From Apostichopus californicus (Eukaryota; Echinodermata; Holothuroidea; Aspidochirotida; Stichopodidae), in contig JAIPMN010001127.1 in assembly GCA_020650975.1 (NCBI GenBank), positions 1 through 31,154 on the forward strand: a stretch of DNA of 31,154 nt, written 5' to 3'. Under the pieces are notes generated by a model that searched no databases, had not been told where the DNA came from, and saw only the letters and a list, made by a program, of their open reading frames with translations. The position numbers were made by a program, and so were the translations under genes. Of the stretch, positions 1 to 12,300 are shown piece after piece; position 1 is the first letter of the stretch, and each line of letters starts with the position of its first letter.

Positions 1-61
1 ATACATATATAATTGAAATTGTAATGAGTTGGAAAATCCAGAACAGTGAAAAAAACATCCA

Positions 62-97
62 GGGTCCACCGGGATTCGAACCCGGGCCTCCCGCTTT
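62..97 (-). repeat. tRNA T-arm-like fragment, probable SINE remnant
   Basis: On the minus strand this reads GGTTCGAATCC, a perfect Pol III B box, flanked by CCGGG/CCCGG stem arms and a TGGACCC-like 3' acceptor segment. No A box, D arm or anticodon arm follows; the place where they should be (about 105-132) is TA-rich microsatellite. It is therefore a broken tRNA or the 3' half of a tRNA-derived SINE head, not a working tRNA gene. Confidence 0.55.
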
Positions 98-157
98 ACA
101 TACGCTTATATATATGTATATATATATTCTGTGGTTATAGTGTCAGTGCTCACTCAC

Positions 158-312
158 CTTCGCATTGTATCTAATAAGTGTCCAAAGTTAGGTTGCCCCA
201 GTTCATGCTTATCCAAGAGTATTTGACACTGCTCCAACGTGACGGACATAGCCGTCCTGTCTTTGGCACTCTTGCAGGATGTCAGCCTGATGGCGTACAT
301 GGCTCGACTCAG
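158..312 (-). CDS. INPP4: INPP4 exon 19: catalytic CX5R loop
   Basis: 155 nt, starts in phase 0 after a cag acceptor (313-314) and ends in phase 2 before gtgagtg (156-157). It encodes LSRAMYAIRLTS, then CKSAKDRT (253-276), AMSVTLEQC, and runs to LLDTMRR. The Cys of CKSAKDRT is the nucleophile and the Arg closes the P-loop, while the two lysines are typical of phosphoinositide 4-phosphatases. Following exons of this family carry a conserved G-C-R-x-E-N segment and a short C-terminus; those lie beyond the left edge. This is the strongest exon for naming the gene. Confidence 0.97.
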
Positions 313-3300
313 CTGAAATGAAAGCAACAAAGATGGCAGCTAGAATTTTATTATTTTCTAACTCTCTCCTACAAAAGGTTTAACTTTCTTGCCTTGACAG
401 TGAATTTGACAAATACTTCAAAATACCATCCAACCCTTCTTCTTTCATAACAAAAAAACTTCATTTAGCCTGGCTTGTCCCGTTGATTTCAAACATTGCC
501 AAAATAAGAAAAGTTGGACAATTTCCAATTTGCTATTGCATCTAAGAGTCGCAATGTATATCAGTAATGTAGTATTAATCAAAATTGGTGCCATATTTTC
601 AGGCTGAGAGTGCGTTTCTAGTTTCATCAATTGTGACTGAAATTTCCCCAAAATACTCTAAATAATTACAGGAAACTGAACTTCGAAGAAAAGAATACGA
701 AAAATTTAAGTGGAGTTAATGTCTATCAAATCTTTTGGAACACTGCATGAAGGAGAATGAAAACAACTTTTGGCGTTGAACAAAATGCTGCGTCTTGCAA
801 TGTACAGGTATTAAAGACTGTTATGGTTGTAATCTGAAGCAAACTTGTAAATTTGCAAGGCCATCAGAAGAAACTGACTGTTTCTCTTACCACCCTTGTA
901 TCCAAACTATTTTTTGCTTGGTGACCGCAATCTTCACCTTAGGTAATCTCAGCATGCAATCCCCCAGTTGATAATGTTTTGGCCTTTGAAAGGGACATAC
1001 AGGTAGGCAGTATCCCCCTTCTCATTATTTGAGAAACCTTGATAGCATTACAGGTGCTTAGTTGAAAAGTTGTGTAACATTTTGTAACTTGAAGTACTGT
1101 AACTGAATCAACATTTTTCCACTGTTTGTTTTCTCGCAAATATCGTCAATATCTATTTTCCATCCAAATTGTTTTGGTGACCCTAAAACAGGTTGCAGTT
1201 AACCCCTCCCCCCACCACCCCCTTTTTAAAAACCAGAGTCTTAGCAGATAAGCAAAACATGTGCAATTTGAGAAAAAACAATCACTTCCGATGCAAAATT
1301 ACAGTATTAATGCCAAGAGGAATCTTTGGAATATGTACTTTGTCACTCACCTGTGTACTGGCATGTAAAATTTCAACATTCTTGGGCTTCTTGGATTGCA
1401 TGTAATGTTTTAGGCTACTCAATGGAACATCAACGTTTATATCCGATGCTGTGAGAACAAGAACAATTTTAAGAATAATCGAAAATTTTGATTCCTTTTA
1501 CATTAAAAGGGGGAAAAAAAGTCTACATATGATATACATTATATTTTTCATTTACTTTAACTTTTTAATACAGTGTTCCTGAATTTTTGCTGGCTGCTTG
1601 AGACAAAACCTGTCTTGGGAATTTTCTTTGTAACAGTCTGTGATGTAACAAGAGTTACAGCTGCACAACAAGCAATTTCTTTTCACTGATAATGATCCAA
1701 TCAGCAGTTCCATACACTAATAATGCCCTATGTGTAGATGATAACATTTCACCACAGAGACTTTCTACGACAAAAAATACACCAAACCTATAGCACATTT
1801 GCAATCTAGCATAGTCTAACTCTCTTGTATTTATTAAAATACTAACACTCGTTCTAAACATATTCTTCTTCTATTTCTAGGTATTAAAAGTCGTTACCCT
1901 TTCCGGATTCAAACAGAATGAACAAATGAAAGCAGATATGTTTATAGTAAAGTTGGTTTTCAGAGGAGAACAAAACCACTGACCTGGCTTTTTACTCTTA
2001 AACTTCTGATAATAATGTTCTAATTTCACTAAATTCTCCTGATTGATGTGTTCCTGTAAAGATGTATCACCGAACCTTAAAGGAAAGGATGAAGTTAATA
2101 TTAATTTCATGAAAAAACCAAGTCATTGATATTTCAAGCATATCTTAGGATTAAAATAGTAATATAATGATAGTAATAATAATAACAATAATAATAATGG
2201 TGATTTATAGAATAAGAATATTAAGATTTTTTATGACTTTAGCTACTACCAAGAAGGTTAAACTCCGAAATGTGTAAAAGAGAAAGAACTTGTTTATGAA
2301 GAAACCAGTCTATGGCCTTTAATAAAAGAATTTAAAAACCAAGGTTTGATACTCACAATTCAGCGAGTGACTGTTCCTCGTTGACTCCGACGGTGAATAG
2401 AACGGGCTTTACTGCTATCTTTCTGTACATCACGCATTCCCTACCGACCGTCTCCTCAACCACTGTGTAATGGTCGGGATGCAATGGCAGCTTGACAAGT
2501 AAAGCGTTTCTGAAATGGATTCGATGATTGGATTAATTACCTATAACTAATTAATTATTTATTTTAAAAGGATGATTGCTTACTATTAATCTATGATAAG
2601 GAACATTTGGGAATATCATGAACTGTGTAATTAGTGCACCGATATATGAACTGAATTTCAAAAGTTGAGGAGGAGGACCGGGAAGAGGAAGAGGAGAGTT
2701 GAATAAATCTAGCATATTCTCTAACGGGCAGCTCCCCTTTACAGACTGTGCTGAAAGCAAAAGAAGAAAGTTCTTACATTTTCCCAATTGAGTTTTGTGT
2801 TGCAATTTGAGTAACTGACCTATTGGTCCATCCATTCGACTGAATAGTCCAGTCGCTACAGTTGATCACCGTCCCTTGTTTTGAAGGGTCATTTTCTCAA
2901 ACATTAAAGTTGTTGTAGAAATCCAACTTGGACTGGTATAGCTGCAGCCTGTTTCGATGGTCTATAACACATCGACTTTAATTTTTGTGCCTAAAGTCAT
3001 CCTCTCTTAAACAACGGAACATTTAAGGTGCACTATTCTTTAGGGACAGTAAAAAAACAAAATACATCAGAATACTAGCCAGCAACACCAATATAAATAT
3101 AGATGGGAATACATTTGCATATTTTACCCAAAAAACTGCAATATTAATGACCATTTTGATGAACACAACTGATTATTTGCAAACAACATTTCTAATACTT
3201 ATCAAGAACGTACCTGAACTGTACCTGTGAAGTATGACTCTGCAAGAGGCATCTATTATTACACTGTAAACACTTTCAAATGGAAATCTAAAAAACTAAC

Positions 3301-6300
3301 ATATGGTTATATTTATAAGAACAATAGTTGCACTGTAGATTTTGAAAGTGTACGAAGATGATACCTTGTTCCTGAGAGGATTGGTTTATGATCCGACTCT
3401 GAGCCCTTGATAATTTGAAAAGAGACCTTCTCGAGGTCGTTTATGCCGACAGCCATGTCTTCGAGCATACCCATCTCATCACCTGTAGAGATCATCAATA
3501 CCAGCATGTTACACTTAGAAGTGTGCAGAGAAGGCAACCTAACTAAATTTAGACCACGAACGACGTCTATCCATTCCTGCTGCCATGCAATACCAATCAC
3601 CAATGGACCAAGGATGGAACAGTTGACATTAATATATTTGCCGATAGACATTTTTGTACTAAGAAGGCGCTCAGCATATTATTCTAACAGACCTTTTAAG
3701 TATCATGTCGTACTTGGTGTCAATGAAAGTGGCTTTTAAATAATCGACACAGATTCACACCGGAATCGATACTAACGAGGCTGCAGTGTACACGCTAAAG
3801 AACACTGCAGTGTACACGCTAAAGAACAATGTCATACAAGTTGTCTACCGATGTCTACTTAATAAATCAAATGCCTTATCCCTCTCCATTCCTGTCCAGG
3901 CTGATGTAAGACCTTTTCTTCGATCCTGTCGTTTCATCCTCTTGTTGCTTAGGTTACCCGTTTTCTTAGATCCATGTGAGCTTCAGCTACTTATATAATT
4001 ACTTAATTATTACTTAAATATCTTTGATTTCACATCCTACTTTGTACTTGATAGAAAGGATAGCTACCTAAGATCCTTAAGAGTAAATGCATCTCCCATT
4101 TGTTAACCTCTAATTCATAGCCTTTTGCAGTTTTTGCTTGTTTGTATTAATACAGATGGTTCAATATTGACTTACCGTAAGTACTAAGAAGACTTTCTGC
4201 ATGCACTAACAGACCAATGTCATAAATTTGTTTAAGGAACTGACTATTACTGATGTTTCTCCTCAATTGGATTATAGTCCCACCGATGAGAGCAGATATC
4301 TGAAAAAAAAAGGAAACCGGGAGAGTCACATTATCTCATAACACAATGGAACCAAAATGAACACAATAAAGGATTGAACAATAAACATCAGAAAGTAACA
4401 GTTGTTGAATCTCGTGAACCATCTCAGAACAACAACCATTATTTTTCTCTTGAACAAAATTATTTTCCTTACAAAAATCCAACAGTACACTGGGGTGAGG
4501 GAGGGTGAGGGGGGTGCAGGGTTCCAATTTCAACTGATACCGGACAGGCTGTAATCGGATAAAAAAAATTTACAAATGAGGGTGTGACTGTGGGGTTTGT
4601 TGAATGCATCTTCCAAGTGAAGGGGTCGTCTTGGGGTCCTTCACCCTCCGAAATTATAAATAAGAGGTCAAAATGGTGCATTATGTGGCATATTTTGACA
4701 ATATATACTCATAAATATTTTGGAAATGTTCCCAACTGAACAATAATTGGGGTACTTGCCCATGCCAACCCCCCACCCCTTTACCCATGGGAGCCTTCTA
4801 CCTCCCTCCTGACCTATATCGATTAAACCATACCTCTGGTATCTCATACTGCCCCCCCTTTTTTATGCCAACGGCAAAACTGCAAACATGGGAAGGCATT
4901 GCGAGACGTCATTCCATAAACTCGCTGTAAATGAAACGGTCATCATTTGGATAAAATTTGCTGGACGAGGTCGACCGTTAAGGTTAATTTCTGCTCCCGA
5001 TGGAGGACGCTACAGGTCATGCATTGGTTGTGTGGTTAATACTCGATACTCACCGCCTGAGAGAAGACGATATCTCTCCTCTTCTGTAGACTGTAGAGTG
5101 TATCTAAGTGAGTGTATTCTTCCTAATGATGGAGAGAAAAGAGAGACCAGTTGAATCCTTGAGAATCTTCGTTGCCTTCATGTTAAGTAGCGTGCGTATC
5201 CAATTCAATATGTTGGTCCTTACATACGTATGCATTTCATGATTGGGATCCGGAGTACATAATTGATACCAATGAGAAGCATCGCCCTAAACTCAATCTT
5301 AGATATATTCCAAATTTCAGTTTTTCAATGTCAAAATTTATTTCTCGTAGAGTTTGTACGGGGCAAATACGATATAACATTACGGTAGAAAAAGGTTGAC
5401 ACATGGAGGGCACTAGAAAAAACAGCAAGGCTGTTTATCTCAGTTAAGTGATCAAGTAGAAATATATAAAAACAATGAAACACTGAAATTAACTTCAGAG
5501 GGAAAAAAGAAAAGACATAGAGGAAACTGAAGAAGAATTAAAAGACAGAAGAACAAAAAGAGAGCAGGAAAAGAGGCAAGTAGGATAGCGAAGACAATAA
5601 ATTCCCTGCTTGATGTACCTGTGAGTCAGACAAAGTAATAAGACAACTGGGGGTTTAAGTGTGGCAGCTGCCAAAACTGTGGAACTCTGTACCACAAAGC
5701 AATAGAGATGCTAACTGCTTAACTAATTTTTGGCGTAAAGTTAGATCGTATTTATTTCAGACAGCCTATGCAGTCTGTCTCGTTCGGTAATTTTTTCTCG
5801 TAGTCAAGCGCTTCAGAGCATGTCTTGACTGACTCAGAGGACTTAATAAATTTGGTATTACTATTGTTAGTATTATGTATACCACTAGGACACTACAAAA
5901 ATTCAAAATTTTAGCCACTGGGTAACATTATTAAATAATACTTTAAGAAAGTTTACGGGAATGTCAAGACAACATCTACAAAAGTTAAATGCTGCCATCT
6001 GTAGAATGCAAAACGGCATTGGGGTCAGCACATCCTTCTTCATCAAGTTACAAATTTTGGAGCGTCAATAGGAACAAAATAGGCCCTGAAAAATGCAAGA
6101 CAGTGCAATTAGCAGCGTCACGTAAAGCAAAATTTAATGCTATCCGATGTCTGTCCGATGAGGACAAATGCTCATGCTTGTAAAACAAAGTCTGTGGCTT
6201 AGTTTTTAAAGTTGAACCAACACGTTGACATTATAAGCAGACTTTACCTGCAGAGTTAGAAAAGTGACTGCACATTCTACTTGATCAAGTAGTTTCTTGA

Positions 6301-9300
6301 GATCTTCCTTGATGCTTATGATTGGTTGGTTGATACACTGACAGCGATCCCGTTGAGGTGCGTTATCCGGTAACATGTCGACTGTTTGTTCCAGGGTACT
6401 GAGATTTTCTAGTAACTTCTTGATTAAACTGGTCTGAAGAGCAAATAAATAAATTAATTAATTAATTAATAAGACAAAAAATATGCAAATTCAAGCAAAA
6501 TAAACCTCATTAATAACCTTAATTTTTTCATGATGGTCAGGAATGATCACCTCATGGGCATTTCCAAGAAAATAATTCCAATATGGCCGACATTTGAAAT
6601 TTAGTTATCTTACCAGAGAGAAAAATATTCCACACTGCTAGTTGGAACCACCATCTCAACCTTTTTGTCCCTAACCCAGAATAATGGTTGTTATGAAATG
6701 TACATAAGTAGCTTGAACCCTTCCTTTACTATGGGTAGTTTATCACTGCAGGTGGTCTATGATGTCATCAGGACAGATCTGCATAACTTCAAAACCTTTT
6801 ACCTGAAATCCTGTTATATCCTTCTTGTTTCATTTATCCAAGAAAATGTGATACCTTTGGAACGTTTGCTCAGCTGTGCAGGTTCTTTGTATTTATTAAT
6901 ATCAACAAAATGCACCTTTACTTGCAGAAATATAATTCTCTTCCGTTGATTTAACGAATTAAATATCATAAAGCTAAAAAACATATTTTAAAACTCCATT
7001 GCCATGGTGACACCGTTCACTCTGCTGATTGTTGCCAGATGCTTCATTAATCAATGAAACACCAAAGTTTGCAAAATGCTACGAGGATGCGTCTCTGACC
7101 TACATTCCCATTCTCAAAACATTCCCAGTATTTTGGTATTAGCAACTTCAACCACCAGATTATCTTTTCAAACTCTAAAGAAATCTATTAACGAGTATTT
7201 TCATATATTTTTTCGTAAACATGAGGCCAAAACGACATAGGTTAGCTTTATAGCAAGAGGAACACATCATTTTACATGTTTATCATTGTATGGCAAAATT
7301 ATGTATTGAGTTAGTACAAACTTTAAACATTTCAGAAAACTTTTCACCATAAAAAAGTTGAATATTGATTGTTAGCAAATGGAAATCAAAGAAGATAATT
7401 GAACGGAACAGAAGGAACTGTGACTGACACAGTTTGGCCACATAACATTTCTAAACCTCGAATGATATGTGTAAGAACTAAAAAAAAACAAAAAAACAGT
7501 GTTGTTAGTATTAAAGACCAGATTCTAATTATCCGCATATATTGTGTAATATTACAGTCAAACACCAGATTCTAATTATCGGCATATATTGTGTACTATT
7601 ACAGTCAAATTCCAGATTCTAATTATGGGCATATATTGTGTAGTATTACAGTCAAACATGAGATTCTAATTATCGGCATATATTGTGTAATATGTCAGTC
7701 AAACACAGCCAACTCTTCCAACAATGCAGAGTTGCTCAACTGGCTCACCTAATGCTAATGCACACAAAAATATGTTAGTGTGTTAGTCTCTTCCACAAAG
7801 ACTGGTAACATAGAATGGCACCGTATGAGAGAGAGAGAGAGCAAGAGGATGGGGAGGGGAAGGGGAGGGGGACATGGGAGGAGAATGACACATACCTATC
7901 TGGAGGTCACAATTTTTTATTGCAAGATCCACACCTAATTTGGTCTGTCTATCTGTCTGTCTGCCTGTTCTTTAGATGTTTGAGCGAGGGCTAATTTGTT
8001 GACTAAAGTTAAACAATTCTCTCATTGCTTCTAAACTTTGAAACAAAACTACCCTTTTTAAAGTGTTACCCTGCAGATTACAGTATTTCATTAACTACTT
8101 AATACTTAAGCTGCAAATTTCTTTACCTAACATACCATCTTACTTCAACATGAAATATCATAGCTTTACGGTGGCCGTCTATTTCGGTGAATAAAAAAAA
8201 ACATTGCATTCTAAACTCCAATTTATAGAACAATTTAGGCAGAAATGGTTGCATGGAGAAATATGTTTGAGTAATTTGAAATTAAGGCCACATTCCTGGT
8301 TAAAGTTCTTCCAAAGAAGACATTTTTTGTAAACTTTCAAATATGGAAAACAATCCCCTTTTTGCAGGTACAATGACTTTTAGACTATATTTATGGACTC
8401 CAGAAATATGTAAATTGAGACTTTTCACTAGGGATACAGCATTTGAAAATAAATTTCACACAAAAAAACTTCAAAATGATAAACTCAAAGTGCAGTACAG
8501 CTGAACTTGCATAGTCTGTTAACTGACATGCTTGTTTCTGGTTCATGTTGCTGTTTGAAAAGAAATCGGCGCATGATATTTCATTTTTATTCACTTGGAT
8601 GATCGTCATGAATGGGTGCATCAATGCAATTACGAATATTTTATTGTAAAAACTGCAGAGTGACAAACAAACGAACGAAATATGATTTTCAACGGAGACT
8701 TGCAAACCCGCGTCGATTCAGAAAGGAATTTGTCTCGGTATCTTACTATATTCTCAAACATCTCGCATTCATGACTCTGTGGAGAATGGGATGAAGCATG
8801 CTAATAATCTGTATCAATGTTTTTTTGGACTAATAACAATTCACTTCAAACTCTTTCTGAATGAGTAGCAGTAGGTCACAGTTATTTCAAACAAGAAACA
8901 TCTGTCTACAATACGCAGTTGTTGTAATGAATAAAAAAAAAGAAAAAAGTAGAAGTTATGACAGGATTTCTGTAGAAGCCCACTGGGTGTTTTGATTCAC
9001 TACTTGACTACAGTAAATACTAGACTGGTTTCTTGATTCTGACCTTAATTAAGTAGAAAATGATCAATTGAAATGAAATTTCCAATCATGCCACCGTCTT
9101 GTAACTATGGTGATATCTGAGATCTAAGTATTATTTGGAGCAAGGAAAACACCATCTGTTTACAACTATGTTACTATGGTGATATCGGACAGTATTTATT
9201 TTGCGATGAAAACGCCTCTTTTTAAGGTTCAAAAGCGAAAAAGTCTTTTAACAGAGTAAGATGAGCGATGACTGGCCAGCGTGGATGCAGCAGGACGTCA

Positions 9301-12300
9301 TGCGATGATAATTGGCCAAAAAACTGAAAGCTCAATCTGAGAGCTTAAATTTGAAACATTAAAAAAAAATCTTGAAAAATTTGAAATCTTGAAAAATTTG
9401 AAATCTTGAAAAATTTAAAATCTGAAAGCTCAACAGGTTCACTAAAAGGCAATACTAGAAGCCACCATACGCGGCCACAATCTTGAGACTCCCGAGAGAC
9501 TTAATATAGGGTCCACTGAAGTCAATACAAACAAAAGGGAGATATTGAGTTGTGACTTTTCAATGACCAAATTTACATGTGTGGTGTCTGTAAAGATGCA
9601 GTCCAGAGATTCCAAAAATTGCTATAATTTTTTGGGAATGTTCTACAAAATATAACACATCTCCCTCTATCTCCCTCCTTTAATTCGTTTTTTTTCTGTG
9701 GTGGGGTTAGGTGGAGTGGGGGGGGGGGGAGCGGGGTAATAATAATTTCTCCAGAAGGTAATTGAGTTCCTGAAGTAAATACATCTTTAATAACAGACTC
9801 TCATCAACCTATCTTCACTTTTTGCCCACAGAATCTAGCCACAAGATTTATTTACGCACAGCATAATCGCTAAGTAAAACCAAGGTATGAATATCATCCG
9901 GTACTCCGGTAGTGCAAGATGAGAAACTACTACTCCGTGTGCTCTCATGAATATTTGAATGAACCATGTACACCCATGCAGATGAAATATTGCAGTATGT
10001 GCCTTCTGTCTGTGCATTGTCAGCATAAAATATTACATGAATGATTTTACAGGGATATTCAATTTCTGTTATATAAATAATATCTTAATAATAATAATAA
10101 TCAATTTTACACTTAATATTAAAGAGAATACTTAACATATTCTTATATTTGACAGTCCCATCTCAATATCTTACCCAGGGCTATTAAACTTGAAACATGG
10201 TTAATTTTAATGTAACCTATTTTGACTGGCTTAAACCCTTGCTCACAGTAGGTTGTCTGTGGTGTCATCATCACAGTAGACAAACTTCAAGAGCTTCACT
10301 GCTCTATTTTAAATCTTCTTGTTGATTTGATCTTTGAAAATGTGATACATTTGGAATTTTTGCTTATTAGCTGTCAAGATTCATTGTAGTTAGAATTTCA
10401 GCATGATGCAACTCCTAATTTGTTCTGTGTATAAATGATTGAGTTTCATATCATAAATCCCCCCCCCCCAACAATTTTTTTTTTCCAGTCCTCAATTGCC
10501 ATGACGATATCATTCACTCCACTGTTGCCAGATGCTTTCACATAAATTTGTGAGAAAAATGTAAATGGTATGAGGATACAAACCCGAAGAAAATAAAGAA
10601 ATTCTAGCAATTTTGTTTAATAAGCAATCAAAAAACCCGACACCGGATTATCCCTTTAAAAGCGCTTTCAAAGCCTTAAAACATGATCAGTGATTCTCCT
10701 TGACTTAAAATCATGGCTTTACAGAACTGCTTATTCCAACCCAAATTCAATCACTACAGGAGATATATTTTACATAGCCTTTACATTACTTATGAGAAAG
10801 TACTTAATTATTAAGTTATAATTGACACATATTATCGCTAAAATCTGGATTACATTACCCCATAGTCACTTATTCCATCCCAAATTCAAACCCTACAGGA
10901 GATATTATGTACATGCTATACATTACTTACGAAAAAGTACTTAATTATTAATTTATAATTAATGGACACAAATTATCTAGTAAAATCTGGATTACATTAC
11001 CCCATAGCCACATTTTTGAAATTTATCTTCTAGACGTAATATCAAAAAATCTTTCAGGGAGCTTTGTTCTTTTTCTTTCTTTGCTTTACTTGAGTTTTTG
11101 TAAAAATAAAAAATAAAATAAAATAAAAAAATGATTGATTGATTGTACTTTTTGATAATGTAGTGCTGTTCCATAGTTAAAATATAAGGTGAAGCTTCAT
11201 TCGGAAATACATACAGAAAATGTTGCAAATTTTATTGAAGTTCGCATATGATTATAAAACACCAATATTGACGAGTGTAATAGCAGCAAAAATTCTGACA
11301 TGAAATCAGTGTGAATCACTGGCAGGCTCTTTTTTGGTACTTTGTACATATTTTGATGAGGGCATCAAGAAGGGGTGTACAGGCTTAATTCACCGACTGA
11401 CTGACTGATACATTGATTGCTTGAGGTATATAAAGTTATTGGTAAAATTGTTGGACACTGGGATTAAAGCAAACACCCTAAGAAATGCTGAGTACTTCAA
11501 CAAATGGCCAGAAAAAAAAACAGAAAAGTGTCAGCAGCATTGCATCCCTTGCACCACTCCCATATTTAAATGGTTACAGACAGAGGGCGACATACTATTG
11601 CTTGCATGCAGCCAAGTGCTTTGACCTGCAGAAAACCGAATAGAAACCCTTCACCGACAAAACACTACCTTTAATGCTCCTGCATCCAAGATGTGGTGAA
11701 CCTCTTCTCCTGCACCTATAAATGCCTGTAATTTACAAAGTCAATGTTCTTGATAGTCAACTACAGTGTGAGCTTGGGTAGAAATTAAAACAAGCAGCTA
11801 AGTTTGGATTCTTTATCTCACCTTACCCCAGCGGCTGTGGGTGAGATGAGCGCAAGAATTTGAAGGGGGTGAAGACTCGCGCACAAAGAAACCTCCAAGG
11901 CCGGTAATCTGACCTAGTTTCGAATGAGGTGTTACAGAAGTGTTAGACACCACCATCGATCCCAGAAAATACACACACAGCTTGCTACCGTCGGTAATTA
12001 GACACTAGTGTACAGGCGATACATGCAGCTACGGTCAATACCCACAACACAGTGTACATAGCAGCGATGGACATCTCAGCAGGGAGTTGCTATGGAACTC
12101 CCTGATCTCAGGTCCAGATAAAAGATGACAAGGTATTATGTTTCATTACTGTCGGCATTTTGTAGCGACAAGAAGAAAACTTCACTTGCAAGCAACGGAA
12201 AGTTAACTTTTATCAGAGGGCGGCACACGGTTTGGGGCGAGTCTTCAACGCCTTTAAAGGAGCTTTCAAGGGTATATTTTTTCAATAATGCTCAAAACGG

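Noticed and set aside
62..135. A complete tRNA gene on the minus strand
   Set aside because: Only the T arm and 3' acceptor part are present; the 5' half is replaced by TA microsatellite.
3443..3739. Plus-strand frame of 98 codons
   Set aside because: Partly antisense to INPP4 exon 15; the rest runs through intron without any family features.
4888..5154. Plus-strand frame of 88 codons
   Set aside because: Antisense to INPP4 exon 13, whose minus-strand peptide and splice sites explain the conservation of the region.
7518..7705. CRISPR-like array
   Set aside because: Whole 47-bp units are repeated with no distinct spacers, and the context is an animal intron.
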